Part shown: one piece after another, positions 1-15,100 of the stretch
Position numbering within the stretch: the first letter of the stretch is position 1
How the letters are laid out: every line of letters starts with the position of its first letter
Assembly (NCBI GenBank): GCA_016795425.1
Contig: JAEUHG010000028.1
Span: 1-64,000, forward strand
Direction of reading: 5' to 3'
Source: Verrucomicrobiales bacterium
GTDB taxonomy: Bacteria; Verrucomicrobiota; Verrucomicrobiia; Limisphaerales; CAIMTB01
DNA length: 64,000 nt
Notes under the pieces: generated by a model
What the model saw: the letters and a program-made list of their open reading frames with translations, nothing else
What the model was told of the DNA's origin: nothing
Database searches by the model: none
Made by a program: the position numbers and the translations under genes

Positions 1-186
1 CTGGTTTACTACAACACCGGGTCGAAAACGGATCCCTTCAAGGATGCCGCAGTCGTTCGGTTGGGGCTTCTCGCATCCAACTCCCTGAGCCGAACTACGG
101 GTCTGGTGCTGGCCAATGTCGACGACGACCGCGATCTGGACGTCATCGTTGTCAACGATGGGCAAGCCAATGCGATCCATCTCGGC
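1..186 (+). repeat. Last blade of an FG-GAP/VCBS beta-propeller cut by the window edge
   Basis: The first ~60 codons read ...LVYYNTG... then LANVDDDRDLDVIVVNDG. This is the Asp-rich calcium loop and beta-strand pattern of an FG-GAP/VCBS repeat. It matches the blades at 2047-3165 and is followed by the same kind of beta module, so a second propeller probably lies just upstream of the window. Confidence 0.75.
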
Positions 187-3100
187 CTCGAACGTAAAGT
201 CACGCGAATCGCCTTCGCCGATTTGACGGTCAGTGTCGCCGGTCAGACCATGGACCAAGGCCAGGGCGTATTCATTCTCACGGATGCGGGTGTGGCGGGT
301 TCAATCTCGGGGACTCTTGCCATTGGCGTGAGCGGTGGCTTGGAGGTCGGCGGCACGATCAGCGCCCGCGTCAAAACCTTCGGCGGTCAGGCGGTGGATG
401 AGACCATCGAAATCGGCGGGCAGAAGCTTCGGATTCAGTTTGGCATGGACGCCGAGGCCTTCAGCTTCACCGCCAACGACCTCATCATCAGCATCGGCAA
501 ATTTGTCACCCTCGAGGGCAATCTCACCGCCAGTTCCGACTATTTCCGCGCCACCAATGCCCGCGTGTTCATGGGCGACGGCCCGGCATTCTTCGATAAA
601 GCGGGAACCGAACCCAACCCGAATGCCAAGGGCATCCTGCTCACCAACGCGGCGGTCGCTTACAAGAAGGTGGGCTCCGGAACGACCGCCACCTACGCAC
701 TGTTCGCCACCGGCGAGATTCAGGTGCTTGGCATCCCCGGAGTAACCCTCGTCGGTCGTGCCACGGCCAAACTCAACGATCTCAGCACCGGCGGGATCAC
801 CTTCGACTTCGGAGCCGATATCGAACTGGCGGATGGAACGACCACCAGGACCGTCAGCCTGCCGGCTACTCCGCAGTTCTCTCTCAGTGGTGACCTGACC
901 TTCACAGCAGGTGGCGTCGACCTCGTGGGTACCTTCGGCTTCCTGCGGGAAGCTGACGGCACGATCACCGTGAAACTCGGTGGCGCGGCCAACAATGACG
1001 AAGTTCGCCTCAACCTCGGCGACGCCATCCGCAAGGACGCTCAGAACAATGATGTTTTCCCGGTCAGTTTTGTCATCGACAACACCACCCTGGTGCTCCG
1101 GAAGGATGGCATCGTCGGAACGATTCAAGCGGTTCCTGAAATCAATTTTGATGGGTTCTCGCTGAGTGGCTCGATTGATGTCCTGCTCAATACCACTCCG
1201 AATCCGTTTACGCTGAACAGTGTCGAAATCCCGGCCAATTCGGTCCGTGCCGAAGCCAATAACACCGAGTTGTCCGTGCTCGGTCAGTCCTTGAAGGGCA
1301 ACTTCGTTTTCGAACAGATCGTCGGGAAACTCAGTCCGCAGGCCGCCCCCGATGCGAAACCGCCCAAGACCGTGCGCATCGCCGCAACGGACGTCTCGCT
1401 GGTCTTGGGAGACGCTGGCCCCACCGAATTCCTTGGCAACGACGGCGACGCAGACGCTGGTGTCCAACTCACCAATGGTTCCGGATTCTTTGTAGTCACC
1501 GAGCGAGGCATGGCTGGCCGCCTCGGGGGCACGGTCGAGTTTGACATTCCGGGTGATGCCATGGCCTTCCAAGGCACGTTTGGCGTGGTCATCAATACCA
1601 CCGCCGCCGCCGTGAACGAGGAGTTCAAGGTCGGCGCGGAAACCGTCAACTTCACGGTGCCCGCCGGTCCGTACCTGCGGGTCGAGGGGACTGATATCTC
1701 GCTTCGCCTTCAGAACCAGTCTGTCGGTGGCGACTTCGTCTTCGAGCAGACTTCCCTGGGCGTTGGCCAGAACGTCGTGCGCGTCCTGGCGCGCAATGTC
1801 ACCGCATCCTTCGGCGATGGCGTCACCGACTTTGTCACTCTCGATGGCGGTTACGGTTTCTTCGTGCTCAAGCCTGATCCCGACGGTCCCAACGGGCCGG
1901 GCACGGGTGGAATGGCAGGGGAAATTGGCGGCGATGTGTCAGTCAATCTGCCGGGAGTCTCCCTCTCGGGGACGTTGGCTCTGGCGATCAACAACACTCA
2001 TTCTGCGATCACCGAGTCCATCACGTTTGGTCCACAGAACAACAAGACCACGGCCATCGTGGTGGGAGACGTTAATGCCGACACTTTGCCGGATCTGATT
2101 CTCGGCAAGGACGGTGAAGCCAATCTCCTGTACCTCAACGATGGCGACGGCAATCCCTACGATTCGCTCGCTGCCTTGGAGATCGGTGAAAGCACTGACG
2201 GCGTCGGCCCGGTGCGGACCATGGCCCTGGGTGATTTGAATGGGGATGGGGCCCCGGACCTCGTCATTGGTTACGCCACGGGGACGGCCAATCGGATTTA
2301 CCTGAATCAGGGCGGCGGGGTGTTCGCCCTCACCGCCAGTGCCGATGCCGGATCCATCGGCGACAATGCCAGCGGAACGGACACGACATCGTTCGCCCTG
2401 GGCGATGTGGACGGGGATTCCGATCTTGATCTGATCGTCGGCGGTAGTGCTGGGGTGGCCCTGCATCTTAACAACGGCCTCGACACCACCAACGACACGT
2501 GGTCTGGGTTCGCAGCTGCCGTCTCGATTGGCTCCCTGTCCAATGTCACGGCAGTGGCCCTGGCGGACGTCGACCAGGATCCGACCGTCGCCAACGTGGC
2601 TGGCAAGAGGCTCGATTTGGTGGTGGCAAGTCGCGGTGCTCCGCTAAAATTGTTCCTGAATTCGAGCACTGGTCCGCGATTCGCGGATGCGGCCTCCACT
2701 CTCTTCACCGGTGCAACCTCCGACGCGGTCGCGCTGGCGATCGGCGACCTGAACCGCGACGGATTCGTCGACATCGTCGTGGGGATCGATGGTGCGAAGA
2801 ACCAGTACTATCTCAACCAGGCGAAGAATCCCTCGGATTCCGCCTGGAAGGGTTTCGGGACCAACCTGGAGATCGCCGGCACGGGCGCGGCGACCACCGC
2901 GTTGCTTCTGGTCGATTTTGACACGGACGGTGATCTCGACGTGATCGAAGGCGTGAACGGCACGGACCCTGGAGCTGGAGTCCGCGTTTATCCGAATCAA
3001 GGCTTGGATTCGGATGACAAGTGGCTCGGTTTCGGTGCCGCTGGAGTTTTGGGAACCACCGGCCCTGCGGCGATCCGTTCATTGGCCATCGGCGACGTCA

Positions 3101-6100
3101 ATCTCGACGCCAATGTTGACTTGGTGAGTGGCGTCAACGGCGCTCCCAGCCGGGTTCACTTCAATGATGAAGGCGGGAATCTTGGCGACGGCGTCGAACT
3201 GGGGTTGGTGCACCTGAACCTTCCGACGGGTCCGTACCTCGAAGTGAGCGGCACCGAGGTGGAACTCGTGGTTGCTGAGCAGAAGATCTCCGGCACCTTC
3301 CGATTCCGCCAAGAAGCGCGCGACGACGGACAACGGGTGGTCAAGGTGACGGTTCCGACCGCCACCATCAACCTGGGGGATGGGCTCGCCCTGATCACCC
3401 TCACCGACGGCGCGATGACCATCACTCAGGCGGGTCTCGCTGCCAAACTTCCCATTGGGGCGCAACTCAATCTCGGTCCGGTCACGCTCGCAGGTGACTT
3501 GGAGATCCTGGTTAATACCGGTGCCGAACCGGTGGTCCTCGAGGACGCCGACCAAACGCGGATTCCCGAGGGGCCCTTCTTCCAGATCTCGGGTTCGTCG
3601 GTCAGCATCATCATCGCGGATTTCAAACTCTCCGGCAGTTTTGTGGTGCAGTCGGAGACTAACGCGACCGGGCAACGTCGAATTCTGCTCGCCGCCAATG
3701 GCATTTCGTTGACCGACAAGAATGGCGGCGCCTTGTTCGGCGGTGTTTCGGTGACCGACGGCAGCGGCGTTTTGCTGGTGCTGCCGGATCCGGATGGCAC
3801 GGGTCCGCTGACCGGCGGGATTGCGGGGACCTTGTCTGCCAGTGTCGATCTCTCGGGTTTGATCGACGGGGTCACCTTCCGTGGAAATTTTGGAGTTTCC
3901 ATCAACCAGACCCGTAAGGCCGTACACGAAGAGGTCTTGGTCGATGAAGAACTTCTCATCCTGGACCTGCCGGAAGGACCGTATGTTCGGGTCGAAGGCA
4001 ATCCTGTCGAACTGGAGATTGCCGGGCAAAAGCTCAAAGGCAGTTTCGCCTTTGAACAAGTCACCTCCCTGGGTGCGAATGCCAACGATCCGTCCGACGA
4101 CACCACGGTCACGCGCTTGACCGCGCAGGATGTCGAGTTGCGCATAGGAGATGGCAGTCAGGATTTTGTCGTCATCTCCGAAGGGCAGGGGAGCTTCGCC
4201 TTAAGGGAATTTCGCCCGACACCCAACTCGGTGCTGAAGAAAGGACTTGCCGGTAAGCTGAGCGGCAAGGTGGAGGTCCTGGTTCCCGGGATTGAGTTCT
4301 CTTCGACGCTTTCGCTCGAGATCAATAACACCGGCCTCGCCGTCAGCGAGAGGTTCCGCATCGGCGATGAAACCCAGGAACTCGAGCTGGAAGCGGGCGA
4401 TTACATCCGGATTGGAGCGAGTGATCTGAATCTCACCGTCGCGGGACAGCAACTCCACGGTAACTTCTACTTTGAGCAAAGCCGCAAGCCGGCGGTCTCG
4501 CCCAATCTTCCCGAGGTCAAGATCGTCCGGCTCGCCGCCACGGACGTCAGCCTGTTTATCGGCGATGATCGGCGGAGCGACTCGGCCCCCAACGATTATA
4601 CGGGTGTGCTGGTTTCCAATGGCCGCGGTGCATTTCTGGTGACGCCTGAAGGGCTGGCCGGACAGTTCAGCGCCTCGGCTCACATCAAGATTCCGGAGGT
4701 CTTGGATGCCGACGTCCAAACTCTCTCGGTGGCCATCAATAACACCACGGTGCCGGTGGATGAAACGTTCCGAATCCCGAACGCTACCGAACCGCTGCAC
4801 CTGGTCCTCGACGCCGGTCCATTCGTCAGTGTCGATATCACCGGCTTCTCACTCACCATTCTCGGCCAGACGTTGACTGGGAATTTCTCGTTCTCGCAGT
4901 CGAGGAATGCGGGCCCGGACGGCGTTCTGCGGACCACGGACGATGAATCCGTAATGCGTATCGGGGCCACCAATGTCGGATTGTTCCTGGGTGCCGACGG
5001 CGGCACACCCTCCGATTTCAGCGACGACGTGGGCGTGCGCGTCTCGAACGGAAGAGCTCTGTTCCTGGTGAACAACGCGGGATTTGCTGGCGAGGTCAGC
5101 GCCGCCGCGACGGTCTACTTCCAGCCCGGCCAGGGCGTCTCGGTCGCTGAAGTCAAGGTCGCCATCAACAATCAGATCAATGTTCCCGATGGCATTCCGC
5201 AACCGGTGGAGGAGGAATTCGTGGTCGGGGAAACCACCGAATCCCTGTCGCTGCCTGCTGGACCTTATGTGCGCGTCGAGGTCAACGGACTGAGCATCGC
5301 CATCGGCGGCCAGACGTTGTCGGGCAACTTCGCCTTCGAGCGCGTGACCTTGTTGGGCGACGACCGAAAGGTGAAGACCGCCGACGACCGGACGGTCACT
5401 CGGGTGGAGGTGTCGGATGTCAGCCTGCGCCTGGGAACGTCGCAACGTGACTTCGTCCTGGTCTCGGATGGACGCGGATTCTTGCAGATCGAGGGCAACA
5501 CCTCATCGACGGCAAAGGACGGCGGCGTGTTCGGTGAAGTCGAGGCCACGGTGCGCGTCGATGTTCCGGGTGTGGTCGTCGGGGGAACGCTCGGGGTGCA
5601 GTTCAATTCGACTTCGGTGGGACGTCTCCTGGACCGTGGAACGACGAATCCGGCGGATGATGCCAGCCTTGAGGCCGGTGCCATCGTGGTGACGGGCAAG
5701 AACGTTACCCTCACGATCGTGGGCCAGACGCTCAGTGGTAACTTCACCTTCCGGAAGTCGCCCACGCCGGGAACCGACGGCGTGATCGGTACTCCCGATG
5801 ACGGCCGGGTCATCGCGATCGCGATGTACGGGGTGCATTTGGGCCTTGGCGACGGCAGCCGCGATTTCGTGTCAGTGAACAACGGCACGGGTGCCTTTCT
5901 CATCACACCGGCCGGCCTTGCTGGCCGTATCAGCGCGGATGTCGATATCGACGTTCCTAGCGTCGATTTCCTGGGGACGTTTGGGGTCACCGTGAACACG
6001 ACGCAGAACGCGGTTCCGCGGACAACGTTCGACGTGGCGGGTCAGGAAGTAGTGCTGGAGATCGACACCCCAGGGCCGTACATCCGAGTGGAAGGTGGCC

Positions 6101-9100
6101 AGGGTGTAGCTCCCAACGCCCAGAAGGTGATGCTGACCATCGCCGGACAGACTCTGTCCGCGAATTTCTCCTTCGAGCAGATCACCACCGGGGCGAACAA
6201 CAAGGTGGTTCGGATTGCCGTCGACGACGTGGAGATGTTCTTCGGTGATACCGGCAATGACAATGACCCGGGCAATGACATTGGCGTGATCGTCGGGCCG
6301 GACGCCGGGGGGTCCCTGCTCGTGACGCCGCAAGGCATCGCCGGAGAGATCGAAGGCTCGGTGCACCTCAGCAGCGCGTTGGCCAGCCAGATCGGCGTCA
6401 GCCTGAGCTTGGGCTTGAAGCTTCAGATCAATCGACTGGGCGTCGCTGTCCAAGAGACTTTCAACGTCAGCGGCCAAGAGAAGATTCTTGATCTGCCTGC
6501 CGGTCCCTACCTTCGGGCCACCGCCACCACCAACCTCCAATTCAGCGGTGTCACCGTCGCCGGCACCTTCTTCTTTGAGCAGGCGACCACGCGGCCCAAG
6601 ACCCCGGCCAACGCTCCGCCGATCACGGTGATTCGCATTGGCGCCGTCGACGTGACCATCGGCGAAGGCAATGCGGTCGAGGGTTCCGGCGACTTTGTGG
6701 GGCTTAAGAATGGCGAGGGACTCCTGGTCATTATTCGGCGTCCGACAGGGACCCAGGTCGCCGGCAAGATTTCCGGTAAGGTCGAATTGCCGAGTGCTGA
6801 CCTTCCCGACATTGGTGTGGAGTTCAACAATGCGAACTTCGCGATTAACGATTCGGTCGAGATCAACGGAAAGACCCTGGATCTCGTTCTCGAGGCCGCC
6901 TCGCCATCGCCGTTCTTCCGATTCAAGCTGCTCAATGTCAGCTTTGACTTTGGTGACTTCCTGGAGATCCGTGGCGACTTCGCGATCGGCGGGGATTCGT
7001 TCTCGGGAACGGGCCTCGAGATCTTCGTCGGCAAAGGGCCGTCCAAGAAGGATGGCGCGGATAATCCGGATGCGGTGGGCGTGCTCATTACCAACGCGAG
7101 CATTGGTTTCAAAAAGGGAGCTGGAACTACCTATGGTCTTTACGCCACTGGACGATTGGCTCTGATCGGACTCGACGGTCTGACCGTGGAAGGCACGGTA
7201 ACGTTCCAACTCAACACATCGACGACGACTCCGGTGACGGTTCTTGTGACCGATCCCGATTCGGACGATCCAAAGAGGACGGTGGCGAAAACCATCGCTG
7301 CCAGCACCTTCAACTTCATCGGCACGAACGTAAGATTCGCCGTTGGCGGTGTGTTCGAGGTTTCCGGGACCTTGGCGCTGACTCGGAAGCCGAACGGCAC
7401 GTTGGACATCGCCCTGGCCAACGCCGGAGTATCCATCTACATCGGCAGCGATACCCCGGCCATCACGGTCAATGGCTACGCCTCCTTCCAAATCAGTCCC
7501 ACCAGCGGATTCCGACTCCAGGGCTTCGCCGTCAATGACTTCACCATCTTCGAGGGCATCAGCCTGCCGAGTTTGTCGAACAACGGAATTCTCGATGATC
7601 CTCCGGTCAATCCGACGCCGACCACCAAGCCCACCTTGTTCCCGACGGCCGACATCGCGACGTCCTACGGTTCGCGACCGGCGAACACTATTCCCGGAGT
7701 CATTTCCGTTAGCGAGTTGTTGGCGACCGATAACGGCATCGTGGTCACGTTCAATGATCTCAATGGGGTTGGGATCAAACAGGTGTCGATCTCCGATGAT
7801 GCGCCGGAATTCGATCTTTTCCTGAATGGAAACGAGGTCAGAGCGATCAGCGGCATCGGAACGGCGGTGGAAGGCAGGGTCAACACTTACAAGTACGCCT
7901 TTACCAGCGGATCGCCGTTCCCCGGCAACGAAGGCGTGGTCACCGTTCAGTTCCGCGGCAATTCGTTTACGGACAATAGCGGTGTCGGCAATTTCGCTGA
8001 GACCGAGAGCTTCACCTTGGGCACCGAGTTGCGGCCTTACGCGGTGCTGGCCAATCCCCCGGCAGGCGGCGCCATCACCGTACTCAACATCAACGCGCAG
8101 CGGTACCTCGACATCACCTTCGTCAGTCAGAATGGCGCACCGATCGACAAGCAGAGCATTGTAGACCAGGTGCCGTTCACCATCACCGGCTCGGGCGTGG
8201 CCGATCTCGCGGTCACCACCGCGGCGCCAGGCGTTACCGCCAATGTGCCAATCATCGTGGGTTCGCCCGTCTTGATTTCCGGCACCGCCGACGATGCGCA
8301 ATCCGTCACCTATCGTTACTTCCTAAAGGACAAGAATCCGTCCAACGCAATCAACTTGTTCCAACCCGGTGCCGTTCGCCTGGACTTCTTTGGCGGGCGT
8401 AGCGGTCCGGACGTGGCAAAGGGCTTCAAGACCAAGGCCACCACACAGCCCGCACTCGAAGCGCTCGGGAACTTCGAAGGTCTCAACCAGACATTCACCA
8501 TCGACCCTTCCGCGCCGGGCGAGAAACCCACGACCCGTTCGATCTCACTCGGCCCCGTCATCCTTCAAGGCCCGTCGGTCAGCCTCGCAGACGTCGGCTT
8601 CAAGGATGGCATGCTGGTTCTTACCATCGGCATCGGAGTCGACCGAGCGACGTTGGCCTTCGGCGGTTCATCTCCCGCCGCCCAGTCGGGTCCCCAGACC
8701 GCGCCCACGACCGCATCAGGGAAACAGCAGGACAGCGGTGTCCGTGCCGATCTCATCGGAGTCCTTGGGACGTTCGATGTCGCGGTCGACGCCTTTGGGC
8801 TGCTGAGCGGAAACGTGCGCGTCGATGTTCCGGGTAAATTCGGTCTGCGGGTTGGCGCGCTCGAAGTCGAAGTTCCCGATGTGGTGAAGATCAACGCCGA
8901 GGGCGTGCAGATCAGTTACGACCCGGCCGGCGCACGCGATCAGGAGATCCTGGTGGTCAACAGCGCTACCATCACCTTCCCGAAGTTCAATGTGCGGGGG
9001 TCCATCAGTCCCTATGACCCCAACGCCGGGCAGAATGTTGTGCTGGCCAACGATGCCGAGGCGGCGCCCGGAATCATTCCCGGCCTTACGGTGCGCCAGA

Positions 9101-12100
9101 ACGGGTTCACACTGGGTACTGCCCAATTGATCTTCGGCGGTCAACCGGACCCGCGCGCCGGCCAACTCAGTTCCACCACGCCAGGGCAGAACAAGATCCG
9201 ATTCGGCAGCATCCTCGAATTCGACGACATCCGCATCGGGGTCAATAATTTCGAGGTCAACTTCGACACGGATCAACCGGTGGTCTTCAACGGTTCGATC
9301 TTTATCGCTTCGGGCGGCGCCAAGTTCTTCCCCGGCAAACCGGTGTCGGCCACCATCACGGACCGCACCTCGGCCGACGATGTCAATCCGGACGGCACCC
9401 AGAACACCGAGGCCGTCCGGCTCCAGCTGACCTTCACGGACGGCAAGGTCGATTCCTTCCAGTTCAGCGTCGATACCCTCAACGTTCAGATCAGTTCCTT
9501 CGTCACGCTCAGCGCCGTCGGGTTCAACTTGAACACGGGGGCCACCGACACCCAGAGGCTCGTCTCTTTCCGGTCCGTGGGCGCGAAGGTAAAGATCGGG
9601 TCGTTGGAACTCGCCGGTGAGGCGCGCAATTTCGGATTCCTCGGCGACGGCAGCTTTGTCACCGACCGCGGATTTGGGGTCTTCATCAGCATTGGCGGCG
9701 CCACGGGCGATTCCTTCAAGTGGCCGAGTTTCCTGCCCATCAAGATCAATGCCATCGGGATCGAATGGGAGAATATCGAGGAACGACCCGAGGACTTCGT
9801 CCTGACCCTGTCCGCCAGTGTGGAAGGCATCAAGGGCATCGCCGGCCTCGAATTTGCCGGTGCCATCGAAGGGGTGAAGATCTCGCCGCGCCTGCTCCTG
9901 GAAGGGAAGTTCCCCATCATCGACATCGCGTCGATCGGTGTGTCGGTGAAGGGCAAGCTGTTCGGCGGCGAACTCGACGCGCAATTGATCGGCGGCATTC
10001 TCAAGTTGGATTCCAACTTCTCGATCATCGGTCCGCTGGACTCCACCACGCCGGTCAACCAACGCGTCTTCTTCATCGGCGTGCAGGGTGGCTTCTCTCT
10101 GGCCGGTATGGGACTGACGATCCGATTCGCTCTCAGCGAACTCGGGCCGTTGGGAGTCTTCCTCAACGTGGAGGTCCCGGGTGGCATCGTCATCGAGCCG
10201 AATTCCGGTCTTGCCATCAATGACTTCGCGGCCGGTGTCGAATTCTTCAAGACCCTCCCATCCATCGACGATCCGTTCGCCTTGCGCAGTCCGGAGTTCG
10301 GTCTGCCTACCAATGTGTCGCCGCAAGGCTGGCTCGACACGGTCAAGCAGCAGGTGGCCACCCAGGCGCGTCGCATTGCCGACAATCCGTCGTTGAACGG
10401 ATTTACCGCAGCGTTCACGGCGCCGATGACCATCACGGGCAGTGCCAAACTGTTCACCATTTACGCCTCAGAACAGGTCTTCAATGGGCAGGTCATCATC
10501 AAGATCAGTACCGACGGCAAGATCCTGATTTCAGGCAAACTCAACTTCGGCGGCGATAACATCAGCCTGAGCGCCAAACTCTACGCGGACCTCTCCAACG
10601 TCACCGCGGGCGATGTCACGGTGCTCTTCCTCGCCGATGTGCCGGATCAAGTCCGACTGTTAACGGTGCATGGCAAATTGAAGATGGGCTTCCGCAATGC
10701 CGCGGGAGAAGAGGTGATGTTTGACGTCGTCGAGGCGCCGCCCGCGGCCCCGGTTGCCACAGCCCCCACGGGATCGTTGGCGGATCCGGTTCAAGACGGT
10801 GGCAGCGTCGATATCAACGTGCTGAACAGTGGGACGGACAACGGCAAGTACTTCATTGACGTCAATTACAACGCTCCCAGCGGTGCGGCACTTGACCTTG
10901 CTTCCATCTTCGACGGTCCCGCCGAATTCACATTGAGCGCCCCGGATGTCACCGACACGGTGCGTCCCATCGCGTTGTCGACGGGTCTTCCAGTGCCGCT
11001 CCAGACCCTGACGACCGACTTCGGCACGCTGACCGTGCCTCTCAAGGTCGAAACGGTCGTCGTTGACAACAAAACCACGCGATGGGTGACCCGGTACGGA
11101 CCGAGTCGAGCCGAGATAGTGGCATCCGATGAACCGGCGTTTGCCAACCTGACGGGGGCCGCATTGGATGCGGCTCTTCTGGCGGATCCGCGCGTCAACA
11201 ATGCCGTCGACCCTCAATTGGAGAACATCAACCGACGACCTCAGTCGGACGGCACGGTCAAGGTGGTCCGGGCGGTGACCGCCTTCGCCAAGGAGACGGT
11301 GATCAAGGAGGAGGACCTTGACCTGGAGAATGCCACGGAGACGGATCTCTTGATGGCGGCGGTCACCCGGTCCGGTGTGAACCGGTTCCGGTACTACATT
11401 GATGACAACAATCCGAACAACGGCATCAACACCAAGGGCTTTGGCAAGGGCGAGGTCACGGTGGCGTTTGCCGAAGGTGCGTTTAAGAACGGCGATGTCA
11501 CCGGTTCCGATGGCAACGCCGTCGTCGGCGCTGCCAACGCGGCATTCACTCAGACATTTGTTATCGAAGGGGCCACCGCCATTGTCATTGATCCGGCGGT
11601 GGGTGGAGTCATTGACATCAACCGCCTGAACAACCGCACGTTCATCGATGTTTTGTTCAAGGCGCCAACCAACCCGTCGGATCTACTCATCGACGACGGT
11701 TCGATCACCGACTTCGAACCTGAATTCACCCTGACCGGGCCGGGAATCGGTTCCGTCGTGGTCGATACCAGTCGAGCTCCCGTGCTGATCAGCGATTCCG
11801 CCAATCCGGAACGCACGTATCGGTATTGGTTGTCCGGCAAGTTTGCCGAGACGGGTAAGGTGGCGCTGACCTATCTGGCGAACTCTTGGAGCTTCACCAC
11901 ACCTCTTCCGAGTGGCGCCCAAACCGTGACGCTGCCCAACCCGACCCTCACCGTCGTCTTCCCGTCGCCGCCGGACGGCCAAAGTCTCGTGGAGGACTCC
12001 ATCAATGGCCCCACGGACAACGATCAGGAGATCCAGATCGTCGAACTCTACAATCCAGAGACGGGCACGGTGTTGGCCGGTGATGATCGTTGGAATATTT

Positions 12101-15100
12101 TGTTGAGCCCGACGGTCAAGCCCGTCCGACTCGATACCGGCATCTTCCAATACCGCCTCGATGTCGATCCCGGTGCCTCCACTCTCGCGGTGATCGAGGT
12201 TCGGTACAGGTTCGTGGCCAATACCTGGAAGACTCGCCCCAGCAATGATCCCAACGCCGTAGGCACGAACGTTTCCACGGTTCCGGATGCGATCACGCCG
12301 GCCGAGGTCAATCGTCCGCAGGAACTGGCCCTCGAGGCGGGGGATGCATTCCTCACGGTGGTGTTCCCGCAAGCCAACACCAACAATGAGATTGTACCAG
12401 GCTCCATCACCGATCCTGAGCCGGAGATCACCATCCTCGCGGTCACCGAAGTCGTTACCGATCCCCTTGTACCCGCTGCCGAATGGACGGTTTCTCTGAA
12501 ACCGGAGACTACGGACACCGTCAAACGCGTGGCCGACAACGTTTATCGTTACGCCATCAACGTTGATTTCGGCAGATCGACAATCTCACGCGTCATCATC
12601 CGCTATGAGTTCCGCGACCAGAGCTGGAAGGAGCGCGCCAAGAATACATCCGGAGACGGTACGCCGGTGGTCATCGCCAACAAGGATGCCAATCCGAACG
12701 TTGACGGCATTCAAAGCATCAATGATCCCAGCCATAACGCGGCCCTTTTCCAGCCGTTCCGACTCGGAGAATCGCTGCCGGGTTTCCTGCGGGTGACGAT
12801 TCCTGCAGGACCGTCGGGCTTCGCTCTCGATCCAGATTCCGTCACCGATGCCGCCAACGAATTCGCCGACGCCAATCCTACTCTCGACGGTGTTCAGATC
12901 GCGAATAGCGGTAACTGGACCATCTCACTGGACGCGAGCCGGGACCCGGTCCGGATCGGTGAGACCGATGATTTCGACTTCCCGATCCTCATCACCTTCG
13001 CCGACGGGGTGAACCCGAATCCTTCGGTGGTCGCCACCGTCACTTTGGTGGAGCGATCATGGGCTTACACCGGCGAGACAGAGGGGGGGACACAGGGTGG
13101 CGATGTGGAAGATCGAGGAAACCTGGTCGCCCAGAATGACTACACCTTCATCGACGTCACCTTCCGTCCCAGCGCCGATCACGACCTTGACGGGACGGGA
13201 ATCAACGGGGACGAGTTCACGCTGGGAGGTTTTGGGGCCTCGGAAGTGACCTTCGTCAATGATGCGAACTCACTCAAGCCCGTGGGAGAGGGCACGTACC
13301 GGTACCTGCTCCGCGGCAATTTCCAAGCTGGTGTCGTCACTGCCCAATTCGCCGAGAATACCTGGGGTGACAGCGGGCCGGGTGGCTACAAAAACCGAGC
13401 ATTCGAACAGTCCTTCGAAGTTCAAGGTACCTCGGGCGATATCGTCAACAGCGTCGATGTGCCCGTACTCGACGAGGACGGTCAACCCACCGACGAAACC
13501 ACCGAAGGCGTCGTTACTCTGAACCGCGGCGGGATCGGTCGTGACCTGATCAACGGCCGGCGGTATCTCGAAGTCACCTTCTATCCCAGCGACGGTAACG
13601 TTCTCGACTTTACTTCCATCAACGGAGACGAACTCGAACTTCTTGACGCCGACGGCAACGCCATCGCTCTTGACTCGAATCCCACCCGGGTTGGTCTGAC
13701 AAACACCTTCCGCTACGGCTTCAGCGCCCCCCTCGCCGTCGGCTCCTATACGGTCAATTTCGTTGCCGGTTCCATCGCTGACAGCGCCGGTGTGCGCAAC
13801 CGACCGGAGACCGAAACATTCCGGGTGGAGCAGCCCGAGGCCCAACTTGCGGATCCTGCCGGTGGTGCGGTGATCAAGCGCGAGGATTTCAATAGCCGCA
13901 CCTACATCGACATCATCTTCCGCGATATCGCCGGCGAGGCGGACGCCGCGACGCAGACCGTCGATCCCGATTCCATCCTGGATGACGCTCCGGAGTTCAC
14001 GCTACGCGGCGCTGATGGCGACGCGCTGGTCATCCATCCGAAGCCGGTCCGTTTGACCCTTGGCGGTGTGCCTTCGAACACCTATCGCTACTTCATCAGC
14101 GGCAAGTACAGCGAGGCTGACATTGCGCAATCCGACATCACGTTCCTCGAAGGTTCGTGGAAGGACGTGAGCGGCAATCCGATCACGAAGGAGCAAATCG
14201 ACGCCCGGACCGCCGGTGATCTGGCCAACGTCACGGATTTCACCGAGGTCACGCCGGTCCCGGCGCCGAACGGCAAGATCAGCGGCAACGACCTCAAGGG
14301 AAGGCTATGGCTCGATGTCGTCTACACGCCAACCACCGGAACCAAGGTCGATGCCGCCACCGTGCTCGATGCCGATGCTGAATTCGGTCTCGTCGGCGCC
14401 GACGCCGAGAACCTGGTGGCGGTCCGCACGCTGCAGGTGAATGACACAACCTTCCGGTACCTGTACCGCGGTCAGATTGATGCCGGTCCGCTGACCGTGA
14501 ACTTCGTGGAGGGCAGTTGGAAGGATAAGGCCGGGAACAGCGTCGCTGGTTCGTCGGAGCGGATCAACGTCATCACCGAGTCGAAGTCCTATTTCATCGA
14601 GCTTTCCGGCGGCGTCATTCTGAATGCGGCTGGTTTCCTCGATGAACCGTTGCTCGAGCTGAAGGCCGAGGTGACGTTGGAACTCGATTTCGATCGCGAG
14701 GTCTTCACGCTCGATTTCAACGGTCAGCTAAAGATCATCAAACTGGGAACCGTCGGCTCGACCGCGGGTCGGTTTGTTCTCGACACCAGCAACACGCTCA
14801 GCAATTCGCCGCAGTTCTGGGGCGTGGCGACATTGGAAACCAACTTCAGCGTGCTCGAACAGTACGGCATTTTCCTCTTCGCCAAGGGAACGCTGCAGGT
14901 CAACACCACCGAGTTTCTCAAGATTGAGACACTGACGTTGAAGGGCATCGGCGAAGGGGGCGCGGACGTCAATCGCACCTTCAACCTGGCGCCGCTGAGC
15001 TTCTCGCTTGAACTGGTCGGTCAGGCCCGAATCCGGCCACCGGGCACGACCTCGGACTTGATCCGGCTCCAGGGTGGATTCTACCTCAGCATCAATCCGG

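Noticed and set aside
5872-8301. An 809-residue open frame on the - strand inside the giant gene
   Set aside because: It lies opposite the giant coding frame, has low-complexity charged composition and no domain. Long antisense frames are expected in high-GC coding DNA.
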